NCBI GenBank assembly: GCA_017624645.1
Contig: JAGAMQ010000116.1
Span: 1-13,409 of the forward strand
DNA: 13,409 nt
Reading direction: 5' to 3'
DNA from: Oscillospiraceae bacterium
GTDB taxonomy: Bacteria > Bacillota > Clostridia > Oscillospirales > Oscillospiraceae
Below, piece after piece: positions 1-6,820 of this stretch (positions are counted from its first letter, which is position 1; each line of letters opens with the position of its first letter). A program made the position numbers and the translations under genes. The notes beneath the pieces were generated by a model. That model had not been told where the DNA came from and made no database searches. It saw nothing but the letters and a program-made list of their open reading frames with translations.

Positions 1-21
1 ATAAGGCGGTCATTTTTATTA

Positions 22-150
22 GTCATGAGGGGATCGAACAATTATAAATGCAACGCGAATGAGCGTTGCTCGTGACGCTTGCAGAGCGACACCTCTATTT
101 TTGCCTGTGGCAAAAATACATATCGTTCCCCTCACCTCTGCGCCACTGAC
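22..150. repeat. Foldback region with three consecutive hairpins
   Basis: An outer stem pairs 26-37 (TGAGGGGATCGA) with 123-134, 12 positions with one T-T mismatch. GTCA (22-25) and TGAC (147-150) can extend it across a bulge. Inside are three hairpins in a row: 50-56/63-69 (GCAACGC/GCGTTGC), 72-79/85-92 (GTGaCGCT/AGCGaCAC, one A-A mismatch), and a perfect 10-bp stem 96-105/109-118 (TATTTTTGCC/GGCAAAAATA). Any strand can form the fold. It lies upstream of a separate promoter and no ORF of note covers it. It could be a non-autonomous (MITE-like) palindromic element, a small structured RNA, or the end of the untranscribed spacer of a gene to the left. The base pairing is seen directly; the nature of the element is inference. 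Confidence 0.5.
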
Positions 151-173
151 AGTCCTTTTCAAACGTAAGATAA

Positions 174-202
174 TTGACCGCTCAGCTTATATATGTTAAA
201 AT
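174..202 (+). promoter_or_regulatory. Sigma-A promoter with extended -10 for the 241 gene
   Basis: The -35 TTGACC (174-179) and -10 TAAAAT (197-202) are separated by 17 bases. A TG at 194-195 gives an extended -10. The expected transcription start is about 209, giving a leader of about 30 bases that contains the AAGGAGG ribosome binding site at 227-233. Confidence 0.75.
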
Positions 203-240
203 AACCATATGACTTTATTCCCCCGGAAGGAGGTTTTGGT

Positions 241-1614
241 TTGACTCGAAAGAAAATACTGCTCATTAGCACCGGCTGTTTTCTTGTGCTGGCTCTGTGT
301 ATTCTCATCGGGGTACTGTGTACACCCAACGAGCGCCCATTAAAGGATCCTATCGCCTGCTATCAGCAGATCTCAGAAAATACCACGACGGCTTCCGACC
401 ATGCTTATGAGGTCACCGTGGAAACAACCGTTCAGGTAAACGGACAGAAATTTGCCGAGCATACTCATCTGACACTTCTCCGGCGGTATCTGGATGGCCA
501 ACCAGTACTTTTCGCTGCCAACCGGACAGCTACCGTAGGACCTGTTCAGTATACCTGCAGTGAGTGGCTGGAAAATGATATGCTTTATCTGGATCTTAAC
601 GGACTCCGCTTTGTTGGCAGTTTTAAGCAGAAAAATCCCTATCCCCCCTTGGTTTTCCTGTCCGGAGACAAGTACACCCAAGTAGAAGGAACAGATTGGG
701 GAGACAAGATAACCTTGGACTTCCGGGAAGCAACCACCCCGGAGGAATGGGCACTCCCTCAGGGTGCCATATTCCAGCAGGCATACGGCGCTTTGACCGC
801 ATCCAAGGATATGCTACTGGAACAGTGCAGCTACAGCATCACCTACACCCATGGAAGCCGGCAGGTTACCCAAACATACACCGCCTCCCCCCTGTCTTTG
901 GACGCAGTTGACTTTCAAAAGCCTGATAAATCCGCTTATACAGAAATCCCTATGATCGAAGCACCTTTTCTGCTGGAACAGATGAGCGGATATTTGCTGC
1001 AGGCAAAGAAAATCTCCTCAAATTACAACGAGTATATCTACTGCCAGACCTTCGGAGATCAAAGGACCCGGGATATGGCATTGACTGTAAGGCAGGAGGA
1101 TCCGTTCTATGCCTCACTGACCACCGCTGCGACGCTGGTAAACAGCAGTCGGGTCGAAGACATCTCCTCCGTTAGACAGGAAGAAATCTTTCAAGAGGGC
1201 ATTTACAGCAGAGCCAGCGGATCAGAGCCGGCTGTGCAGGATGACAGCATTACCCGGGAGGCGTTTCAAACCCACTGCCAGGATCTGTTAGTGGGAACTG
1301 TTTTGCTACCACAATTTATCCGGGATGTAGCCGTTCAAGAGGACGAAGCAACAGCCACGCTTCTGATCACGCCCACAGAAGACCTGGCAAATCTCCTTTG
1401 TGAAGAAGCAGGACAAAGCCTTTATCAGGATCACACTGTTTTAAGCGGCACTGCAAGCAGCAGTGCTACGGAGCTGCTGTCGGCTTACCTGACCATAGAT
1501 AAAGCAACACACCTCCCCACAGCCTCGGGAATTCACTATAAGGGAATTTACACCATCACAGAACTCCCCTATCGGCTGGAATACACAACTGATCAGACTT
1601 ATCAGTTCCAATAA
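241..1614 (+). CDS. Membrane-anchored extracytoplasmic protein, function unknown
   Basis: Predicted 457 residues. The TTG start is chosen because a near-perfect AAGGAGG (227-233) lies 7 bases upstream and the promoter is just before it. Residues 1-4 are basic (MTRKK), followed by one hydrophobic segment at about 6-26 that acts as a signal anchor or signal peptide. Cys27 follows it, but the preceding GVL is a poor lipobox, so a lipoprotein is not assured. The rest looks soluble and rich in beta strands, with threonine- and serine-rich amphipathic stretches (about 55-130, 195-215, 280-330, 365-450), as in LppX/LolA-like or DUF6612-like lipoproteins. That comparison is a guess from the pattern, not a recognised motif. 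Residues about 45-130 and 255-330 may be two copies of one domain. It is monocistronic: own promoter and a shared terminator with the convergent mtnN. No catalytic motif was recognised. Confidence 0.85.
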   Translation: MTRKKILLISTGCFLVLALCILIGVLCTPNERPLKDPIACYQQISENTTTASDHAYEVTVETTVQVNGQKFAEHTHLTLLRRYLDGQPVLFAANRTATVGPVQYTCSEWLENDMLYLDLNGLRFVGSFKQKNPYPPLVFLSGDKYTQVEGTDWGDKITLDFREATTPEEWALPQGAIFQQAYGALTASKDMLLEQCSYSITYTHGSRQVTQTYTASPLSLDAVDFQKPDKSAYTEIPMIEAPFLLEQMSGYLLQAKKISSNYNEYIYCQTFGDQRTRDMALTVRQEDPFYASLTTAATLVNSSRVEDISSVRQEEIFQEGIYSRASGSEPAVQDDSITREAFQTHCQDLLVGTVLLPQFIRDVAVQEDEATATLLITPTEDLANLLCEEAGQSLYQDHTVLSGTASSSATELLSAYLTIDKATHLPTASGIHYKGIYTITELPYRLEYTTDQTYQFQ

Positions 1615-1646
1615 AAAGAAGCAGAGATATCTCTGCTTCTTTTTAT
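1611..1646. terminator. Bidirectional terminator, perfect 36-bp palindrome
   Basis: An uninterrupted palindrome of 18 + 18 bases is centred between 1628 and 1629 (GAAGCAGAGAT/ATCTCTGCTTC core). It is flanked by A-tracts on the left and T-tracts on the right, so each strand reads a GC-containing stem followed by U residues. It serves both the + gene ending at 1614 and mtnN ending at 1643. Both TAA stop codons (1612-1614 on +, 1645-1643 on -) lie inside the arms. Confidence 0.9.
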
Positions 1647-2353
1647 GCACCTGCAAGTATTTGCGCCAGTTTTTCGGTGACTGCAGCACACCGGGCTGCT
1701 GCCAGAGCTTCAAAGCTGGGATAATCCATCTCTGCAGAGTTATCCGCCTTATCCGAGATGGCACGGATGATCACAAAAGGCACTTGATTTCGCCACGCCG
1801 CATGGGCAATGGCAGCACCCTCCATTTCTGTACACAGCGCTCCTGTATCCGCAACGATCTTCTCCTTTCGGACACGATCTCCCACAAACTGGTCGCCGCT
1901 GGCAATTCTGCCCTGTTGCACGGCACCCTCCTGAACGGTCCTCGCCGCCTGGCAGGCAAGTCTCTGAAGTCCTTCATCTGCAGGGAAGCTGAGCACCGGA
2001 AAACCGGGAATCTGCCCCACTGCATAATCAGGATGCAGGTCCTGACAGGTAAAATCGTGATACATGGCATCGGTACTGATCACAAGATCACCGATATCCA
2101 GGTCATTACACAAGGATCCGGCTATACCGGTATTGACGATCCCCTTTACCCCAAACCGGTCACACAGGACCTGAACACACAATGCTGAATTCACCTTACC
2201 GATGCCACATTCCACAACTACTGCCTGCTGCCCGGAAAGGTTTCCCTCGTAAAAGGTCATTCCTGCATATTCGGACACCGTCAGCCCTTTCATCTTATTT
2301 TTTAATGCTTCGACCTCAACCGCCATTGCACCAATAATACCTAAAATTTCCAT
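1643..2353 (-). CDS. mtnN: 5'-methylthioadenosine/S-adenosylhomocysteine nucleosidase
   Basis: Predicted 236 residues, the usual length for MTA/SAH nucleosidase (Pfs/MtnN). The cytosolic enzyme removes adenine from S-adenosylhomocysteine and methylthioadenosine, giving S-ribosylhomocysteine or methylthioribose. Family landmarks are all present: GIIGAM with acid Glu13 near the N-terminus, GIGKVNSA (50-57), NTGIAG (74-79), SGDQF (152-156), TEMEGAAIAHAA with Glu178 for ribose binding, and AISDKAD with the catalytic Asp201. The ATG start has GAGGTG five bases upstream, and that site overlaps the luxS stop codon (TGAGGTG), so translation is probably coupled. It is the second gene of the luxS operon and supplies the LuxS substrate. 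Nothing is truncated. Assignment is secure from sequence motifs. Confidence 0.97.
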   Translation of the reverse strand: MEILGIIGAMAVEVEALKNKMKGLTVSEYAGMTFYEGNLSGQQAVVVECGIGKVNSALCVQVLCDRFGVKGIVNTGIAGSLCNDLDIGDLVISTDAMYHDFTCQDLHPDYAVGQIPGFPVLSFPADEGLQRLACQAARTVQEGAVQQGRIASGDQFVGDRVRKEKIVADTGALCTEMEGAAIAHAAWRNQVPFVIIRAISDKADNSAEMDYPSFEALAAARCAAVTEKLAQILAGA

Positions 2354-2362
2354 ATTTACACC

Positions 2363-2839
2363 TCATTTGGGATAAGTCATTCTGTCTGCACCCATTGTCT
2401 TCAAAAGCTCTGCATATCGCTTTGCCCAATAACGTGCCATAGGAAGATTCATATCCAGATAGTTTCCACAATCCTTTGCACTGGCACCGGGCACTTCCCC
2501 TTCAAACTCCGCAACAAAACAGAAGCACTCTGTTACCAATTGACGCACATCCTCACTGGACAGATCCCCTGTAAGCAATAGGTAGAATCCGGTTCTGCAC
2601 CCCATAGGACCAAAATACAGAACTCTTTGTTTCCACTGGGGATGATTGCGCAGAAATGTAGCCGCCAAATGCTCGATAGCGTGAATCTCCCCGGTATTCA
2701 TTACCGGTTCTTCATTGGGATTGGTGACCCGCAAATCAAAGGTCGTAACCGTCTCGTCTCCCACAGAATCCTTTCGGGAAACATACAACCCCGGCTGCAG
2801 CTTATTATGATCAATGGTAAAGCTGGTAATTTTTTCCAA
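2363..2839 (-). CDS. luxS: S-ribosylhomocysteine lyase (AI-2 synthase) LuxS
   Basis: Predicted 158 residues from a TTG start. LuxS cleaves S-ribosylhomocysteine to homocysteine and DPD, the precursor of autoinducer 2. The metal-binding motif HAIEH (His53, Glu56, His57), the catalytic Cys81 in GPMGCRTGFY, and the third metal ligand Cys124 in AKDCGNY are all present. The open frame continues 34 codons further upstream, but that stretch (ending SKERVKR) does not look like LuxS and runs past the promoter. The TTG at 2839 gives the normal MEKITSF beginning and has GAAAGGGTG six bases before it. It is the first gene of an operon with mtnN, 9 bases apart. The family identity is certain; whether AI-2 is used as a signal or is only a by-product cannot be told here. 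Confidence 0.97.
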   Translation of the reverse strand: MEKITSFTIDHNKLQPGLYVSRKDSVGDETVTTFDLRVTNPNEEPVMNTGEIHAIEHLAATFLRNHPQWKQRVLYFGPMGCRTGFYLLLTGDLSSEDVRQLVTECFCFVAEFEGEVPGASAKDCGNYLDMNLPMARYWAKRYAELLKTMGADRMTYPK

Positions 2840-2862
2840 TCTTTTCACCCTTTCTTTGCTAT

Positions 2863-2891
2863 ATGATACAAAAAAACAGTAATAAATGCAA
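2863..2891 (-). promoter_or_regulatory. Sigma-A promoter of the luxS-mtnN operon
   Basis: Read on the minus strand, TTGCAT (2891-2886), 17 bases, TATCAT (2868-2863). The luxS TTG start is only about 24 bases beyond the -10, so the leader is very short and leaves no room for a SAM or SAH riboswitch. Confidence 0.7.
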
Positions 2892-2923
2892 GAGGCAAGG
2901 GTTTCCTTTGGGAAATTTCTTGC
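2888..2923. promoter_or_regulatory. Inverted repeat between two divergent promoters (possible operator)
   Basis: GCAAGA (2888-2893) is repeated in inverse as TCTTGC (2918-2923), with an inner TTTCC (2902-2906) / GGAAA (2911-2915). The outer arms overlap the -35 hexamers of both the luxS promoter (2886-2891) and the promoter at 2920-2948. A protein bound here would touch both promoters. The symmetry is seen; a regulatory role is inference, since -35 hexamers of divergent promoters are themselves partly symmetric. Confidence 0.35.
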
Positions 2924-2948
2924 TTTTTTGCAGTTTTCCAAGTATAAT
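2920..2948 (+). promoter_or_regulatory. Sigma-A promoter of the 2979 gene
   Basis: TTGCTT (2920-2925), 17 bases, consensus TATAAT (2943-2948), followed by the ribosome binding site AAAGGGGG at 2964-2971. Confidence 0.8.
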
Positions 2949-2978
2949 GTCTGTTAGAACGACAAAGGGGGTATTATT

Positions 2979-4394
2979 ATGGAAGAAAAGCGGCCCGCAA
3001 TGCGTCCTGTCAACCCCAGACGCAGAAAGAAAACACAATTCGAGATTTTTAAGGAAGCATATCTGCCGATGATCATTGCCTGTACCGCCCTTATTATGAT
3101 CGTCGTTATCATTATCGGCTCCATCGTTCGGGGCTTTCAGTATCGCAGAATCGATGCGGAAAATCAGTACAAAGAATCCGTAGCCGCCCAGGAAGAGTTG
3201 GACCGTCTGACAGCGGAGGCCAACACCCTGCTGAAAGACGCCGCAGCCCTTGCTGTGCACCACGACTACGAAGCAGCCGCTGCACTGCTGAAAAATTTTT
3301 CCGGAGACCCTGCCCAATTCCCTCAGGTATCGGAAATGATCACCCAGTATCAGCAGCAGCATGATCAGCTGGTTCTGTGGGAAGACCCATCCAAGATCGT
3401 CAATCTCTCTTTCCAGGTGCTGATTACGGACCCGGAACGTGCCTATGCCGATGCCAACTACGGTAGCTCCTTTAAGAAGAGCTATGTGACTACCTCTGAA
3501 TTTTCGGCAATTCTGGACCAGCTTTATACCAACCAGTATATTCTCATCCGCACAGAGGACTATATCCAAAAGATCAACAATGCCGATGGTACCACAGACT
3601 ATGCCTACAAGGAGCTTTACCTGCCCGCTGGGAAGAAGCCGCTGATTCTTACTCAAACCAACGTAAACTACAATCTTTACATGGTGGACGGTGACGGCGA
3701 CAAAGTCCCGGACAAAGACGGTTCCGGTTTTGCTAACAAGCTCCTGATCGACGAGAACGGAAACCTTGCCTGTGAATACATTCACCCCGACGGTACTGTA
3801 GAGACTGGGGCATTTGATCTGATCCCCATTCTGGAATCCTTCCTGACCACCCATCCGGATTTCTCCTACAAGGGAGCACGGGCAGTCATAGCCTTGACCG
3901 GTTACAACGGACTGTTCGGTTACCGGACCAATCAGGATTCCCAGGCTGCTCTGGGCGAAGAAGTCTTTAGTCAGGAGACCCTTAATGCAAAAGAGGTTTC
4001 CATGGAACTCCGCCGCAGGGGCTACGAGCTTGCCTGTTACACCTACCGCAATGTCGCCTATGGCAATTACACTGTTGAGGAAATTGCCCAGGATCTTGCC
4101 AAATGGAATACAGAGGCAGTGCCCATCCTGGGTGCTATCGATATGTTTGTATTTGCCAAGGACAGCGACATTGCCCCCTCCGGCAGCCCTTACAGCGGTG
4201 AAAAATACCAAAAACTGTACGATGCCGGTTTCCGCAATTTTATTGGTTTCAGCACTGACGGTCAGCCTTGGGTCCTGTGGGACCATGATTGCGTACGTCA
4301 GGGCCGCCTGATGGTAAATGCAAACAATCTGACGAACCATCCCGAATGGTTCACCGGAATCCTTGACGCTACCGTATTGGACCCCACAAGATAA
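2979..4394 (+). CDS. Membrane-anchored NodB-like (polysaccharide deacetylase fold) protein, catalytic residues missing
   Basis: Predicted 471 residues. The ATG has AAAGGGGG seven bases upstream. A basic cytoplasmic tail (1-28) precedes one transmembrane segment (about 29-51), then a short coiled-coil or helical stalk (about 60-105), then an external domain (about 138-471). The outer domain follows the order of NodB-type deacetylases: SFQVLI (144-149), YVTTSEFSAILDQLYTNQY (169-187) like the usual 'vt.eeFe.ql.yL...gY', LILTQTNVNY (222-231) where active enzymes have LTFDDGY, ARAVIALTG (300-308), and LRRRGYELACYTYRN (344-358) where active enzymes have an H-S/T-x-x-H zinc site. Both the catalytic Asp pair and the zinc histidines are absent. 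An Asp-rich loop DGDGDKVPDKDG (237-248) resembles calcium-binding repeats. It is probably a non-enzymatic cell-wall or glycan-binding protein. The fold assignment is moderately sure; the function is unknown. Confidence 0.85.
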   Translation: MEEKRPAMRPVNPRRRKKTQFEIFKEAYLPMIIACTALIMIVVIIIGSIVRGFQYRRIDAENQYKESVAAQEELDRLTAEANTLLKDAAALAVHHDYEAAAALLKNFSGDPAQFPQVSEMITQYQQQHDQLVLWEDPSKIVNLSFQVLITDPERAYADANYGSSFKKSYVTTSEFSAILDQLYTNQYILIRTEDYIQKINNADGTTDYAYKELYLPAGKKPLILTQTNVNYNLYMVDGDGDKVPDKDGSGFANKLLIDENGNLACEYIHPDGTVETGAFDLIPILESFLTTHPDFSYKGARAVIALTGYNGLFGYRTNQDSQAALGEEVFSQETLNAKEVSMELRRRGYELACYTYRNVAYGNYTVEEIAQDLAKWNTEAVPILGAIDMFVFAKDSDIAPSGSPYSGEKYQKLYDAGFRNFIGFSTDGQPWVLWDHDCVRQGRLMVNANNLTNHPEWFTGILDATVLDPTR

Positions 4395-4398
4395 ACAT

Positions 4399-4440
4399 AA
4401 GAGGCTGTAAAAAAACGAAATGTTTTTTACAGCCTCTTTT
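4399..4440 (+). terminator. Rho-independent terminator
   Basis: A perfect 16-bp stem, 4399-4414 paired with 4423-4438 (AAGAGGCTGTAAAAAA and its complement), with an 8-base loop and a following T run. It begins five bases after the stop of the 2979 gene. Confidence 0.88.
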
Positions 4441-4441
4441 C

Positions 4442-4687
4442 AAGGGGGATGAAAAAGAACGCAGATTGGACAAACTGAAGGGTCTGTTGCATGAACATGC
4501 AACAGACCCCTTGCCCGAAGGCGTACAAAGGTACGCCGAGATGTGATGTTTGTTCAAAGCGTAAAACATCTGAAATGCTGCCAAATTTTAATTTGGCTAC
4601 ATCATTCTACTTTTGCACAGGGTTGCTCTTTGAAAAAAGCCCTGTGCTTACTTTGTTTTATGCGCTCTGCGTTTTTTACGCCCCCTT
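4442..4687. repeat. MITE-like foldback element with terminal inverted repeats and five hairpins
   Basis: The ends 4442-4465 and 4666-4687 are imperfect inverted repeats (AAGGGGG, three variable bases, an A tract, ACGCAGA; the left copy has two extra bases). Similarity continues inward as ACAAACTGAAG (4470-4480) against ACAAAGTAAG read in reverse from 4657. Inside lie perfect hairpins: 4480-4493/4496-4509 (14 bp), 4520-4526/4531-4537 (GGCGTAC), 4545-4551/4564-4570 (GATGTTT), 4580-4587/4590-4597 (GCCAAATT), 4615-4622/4640-4647 (GCACAGGG). The element fills the whole space between a terminator and the uvrB stop. It encodes no convincing protein. A palindromic non-autonomous mobile element is the best reading; a structured RNA or the 3' end of the uvrB message is possible. 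No clear target-site duplication was found. Confidence 0.6.
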
Positions 4688-4689
4688 CT

Positions 4690-6654
4690 TTATTGAGTGC
4701 CCCGCAGCTCGATGATCTGATCCCGAAGGACTGCGGCATATTCGTACTCCATCATACGGGCTGCTTCCTTCATCTGCTTTTCCAGCCGGGCAATCTCCTT
4801 TTCCCGCTCAGCCTTGGTCATCTTCACACCGGTACGGCCCTTGCGCTCTGCCGTGGGAGACGAGATCTCAATAAGATCCCGAACGGATTTAATGATGGTT
4901 TTGGGTACAATTCCATGTTCCTCATTGTACCGGTTCTGAATCTCACGGCGGCGGCGGGTCTCGCGGATGGCAGCATCCATGGATGCGGTCACCGTATCGG
5001 CATACATGATCACTCTTCCCTGCGCATTTCGTGCCGCTCTGCCGATAGTCTGGATCAGACTGGTTTCAGATCGCAGGAAGCCTTCCTTATCAGCATCCAA
5101 AATGGCAACCAGGCTGACCTCCGGCAGGTCAAGACCTTCCCGGAGCAGGTTGATACCCACAAGAACATCAAATTTCGCCATACGAAGATCACGGATAATC
5201 TCCATCCGTTCCATGGCACCCACATCAGAGTGCATGTACCGGACACGGATCCCCACCTTCAGCAAATAGGCAGTCAGATCCTCTGCCATTTTTTTAGTCA
5301 GGGTGGTCACAAGAACCCGCTCTTCCCTGGCCGTTCTGGCGTTGATCTCACCAATAAGATCGTCGATCTGTCCATCGATGGGACGGACCTCCACCTCCGG
5401 ATCCAAAAGTCCCGTAGGCCGGATCACCTGCTCCACTGTTTGTCCGGAGCGGGTCTTTTCATAGTCGGCAGGAGTTGCAGAAACATAGATTACCTGATTC
5501 AGCTTGGAATCAAATTCTTCAAAATTCAAGGGGCGGTTATCATATGCCGAGGGAAGCCGGAAGCCGTAGTTGACCAGTGCATCCTTGCGGCTGCGGTCAC
5601 CGGCGTACATCGCCCTGCACTGGGGAAGGGTCACATGGCTTTCATCCATAAACAGAAGAAAATCCTCCGGGAAGTAGTCCAGCAAGGTGGTTGGCGGTGT
5701 TCCGGGCTGTCTGCCCTGAATCACACGGGAATAGTTCTCGATACCGCTGCAAAAACCGATCTCTGTAAGCATTTCCAGATCATAATTGGTTCGCTGGGCA
5801 ATCCTCTGGGCTTCTACCAGCTTGTCATGGGCGCGAAACCACGCAACCTGCTCATCACACTCTCTGCGGATATCTGCCATCGCCCGTTCCAGCTTTTCCC
5901 GGGATGCAACATAGTGGCTGGCGGGGTAAATCGCCACATGATCCACATACCGCTCCACCATTCCCGATACGGCATTGATCTCGGAGATCCTGTCCACCTC
6001 ATCCCCAAAGAATTCTATACGGATGGCTCTGCCGGACCAGTAAGCCGGGTACACCTCAAGGGTATCTCCCCGAAGACGGAACTTGTTTCTGGAAAAATCG
6101 ATATCATTTCGCTCATAACGGATCTCCGTAAGCTTCCTCAGAATCTCATCCAGGGGGCGTTCCTGTCCCACCCGCAGAGAGATGACCATGCTCTTATAGT
6201 CAATGGGATCTCCCAATCCGTACAGGCAGCTGACGGAGGACACCACGATCACATCGCGCCTCTCAAACAACGCGGAGGTGGCACTGTGGCGCAGCCGATC
6301 GATCTCCTCATTGACAGAGGAATCCTTTTCGATATAGGTATCCGTGTGGGCAATATATGCTTCCGGTTGATAGTAATCATAATAGGAAATGAAGTATTCC
6401 ACAGCATTATTGGGAAAGAACTCCCGAAATTCAGAGCAGAGCTGTGCCGCAAGGGTTTTGTTATGTGCCAACACCAGCGTAGGGCGGTTCAACTTTGCGA
6501 TGACCGACGCCATGGTATAGGTCTTTCCGGATCCGGTCACGCCAAGGAGCACCTGCTCCCTCAAACCGTTTTCCAAGCCAAAGGCCAGTTTTTCGATAGC
6601 CTCCGGCTGATCTCCCGACGGTTTGAATTCAGATACCAATTGAAAACGGTCCAT
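4690..6654 (-). CDS. uvrB: Excinuclease ABC subunit UvrB
   Basis: Predicted 654 residues, the normal length. UvrB is the damage-verifying helicase-like subunit of nucleotide excision repair: loaded by UvrA, it opens the DNA with its beta-hairpin and recruits UvrC. Motifs: Walker A GVTGSGKT (38-45), HNKTLAAQL (64-72), the beta-hairpin [12 protein letters not shown] (91-102), DESH (337-340), YVSATP, the helicase motifs [13 protein letters not shown] and QTIGRAARN, and a C-terminal UVR coiled coil (about 612-650, [18 protein letters not shown]) that contacts UvrC. The frame is open for 23 more codons upstream, but the ATG at 6654 gives the standard [10 protein letters not shown] beginning and has GGGGAGG six bases upstream, and the longer form would start within the promoter. 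It has its own promoter. No frameshift or missing motif was seen. Confidence 0.98.
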   Translation of the reverse strand: MDRFQLVSEFKPSGDQPEAIEKLAFGLENGLREQVLLGVTGSGKTYTMASVIAKLNRPTLVLAHNKTLAAQLCSEFREFFPNNAVEYFISYYDYYQPEAYIAHTDTYIEKDSSVNEEIDRLRHSATSALFERRDVIVVSSVSCLYGLGDPIDYKSMVISLRVGQERPLDEILRKLTEIRYERNDIDFSRNKFRLRGDTLEVYPAYWSGRAIRIEFFGDEVDRISEINAVSGMVERYVDHVAIYPASHYVASREKLERAMADIRRECDEQVAWFRAHDKLVEAQRIAQRTNYDLEMLTEIGFCSGIENYSRVIQGRQPGTPPTTLLDYFPEDFLLFMDESHVTLPQCRAMYAGDRSRKDALVNYGFRLPSAYDNRPLNFEEFDSKLNQVIYVSATPADYEKTRSGQTVEQVIRPTGLLDPEVEVRPIDGQIDDLIGEINARTAREERVLVTTLTKKMAEDLTAYLLKVGIRVRYMHSDVGAMERMEIIRDLRMAKFDVLVGINLLREGLDLPEVSLVAILDADKEGFLRSETSLIQTIGRAARNAQGRVIMYADTVTASMDAAIRETRRRREIQNRYNEEHGIVPKTIIKSVRDLIEISSPTAERKGRTGVKMTKAEREKEIARLEKQMKEAARMMEYEYAAVLRDQIIELRGTQ

Positions 6655-6697
6655 TTTATTCCTCCCCTCTTCCATAGCCTTTTCAGCATTTTTGCGT

Positions 6698-6726
6698 ATT
6701 ATACCACATTTGCATGTAAACAAAAA
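6698..6726 (-). promoter_or_regulatory. Sigma-A promoter of uvrB (extended -10)
   Basis: Read on the minus strand, TATAAT (6703-6698) is preceded by TGG, an extended -10. The -35 at 17 bases is poor (TTTTTG, 6726-6721), as is common when the -10 is extended. No LexA-type box is visible between here and the start codon. Confidence 0.65.
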
Positions 6727-6786
6727 GGTATGTGATCCATTTCAGATTTTATCTCAATAACGGATTCGCCTTTACTTTCGATGTAT

Positions 6787-6820
6787 TTGAAAAATATTTT
6801 TTCGCTCCAGATTATGGAGC
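6787..6820 (-). terminator. Terminator of the radC operon
   Basis: On the minus strand a 6-bp hairpin GCTCCA (6820-6815) / TGGAGC (6809-6804) with the loop covering the nuclease TAA stop is followed by the palindromic A/T stretch GAAAAAATATTTTTC, which gives a U run. The stem is short, so efficiency is uncertain. Confidence 0.5.

Noticed and set aside
2840..2862. SAM or SAH riboswitch before luxS
   Set aside because: The leader from the predicted transcription start is only about 20 bases, too short for any known aptamer of this kind.
2840..2941. 34-codon N-terminal extension of LuxS
   Set aside because: It covers the luxS promoter and does not resemble LuxS; the TTG at 2839 has a good SD and gives the standard N-terminus.
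2859..4340. A 493-codon open frame on the minus strand opposite the 2979 gene
   Set aside because: It overlaps the promoters and the luxS start, has no plausible ribosome binding site, and the + frame has a promoter, SD, membrane segment and terminator.
4491..4715. A 74-codon open frame on the + strand within the foldback element
   Set aside because: It is built from the hairpin arms of the element, lacks a good ribosome binding site, and runs into the end of uvrB.
6655..6723. 23-codon N-terminal extension of UvrB
   Set aside because: The ATG at 6654 has the better SD and gives the canonical [10 protein letters not shown] start; the longer form would begin upstream of the promoter -10.
4543..6735. 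A 730-codon open frame on the + strand opposite uvrB
   Set aside because: It is an antisense shadow of uvrB, which carries every family motif. The translation is rich in His, Ile and Cys without domain logic, and there is no ribosome binding site at its start.
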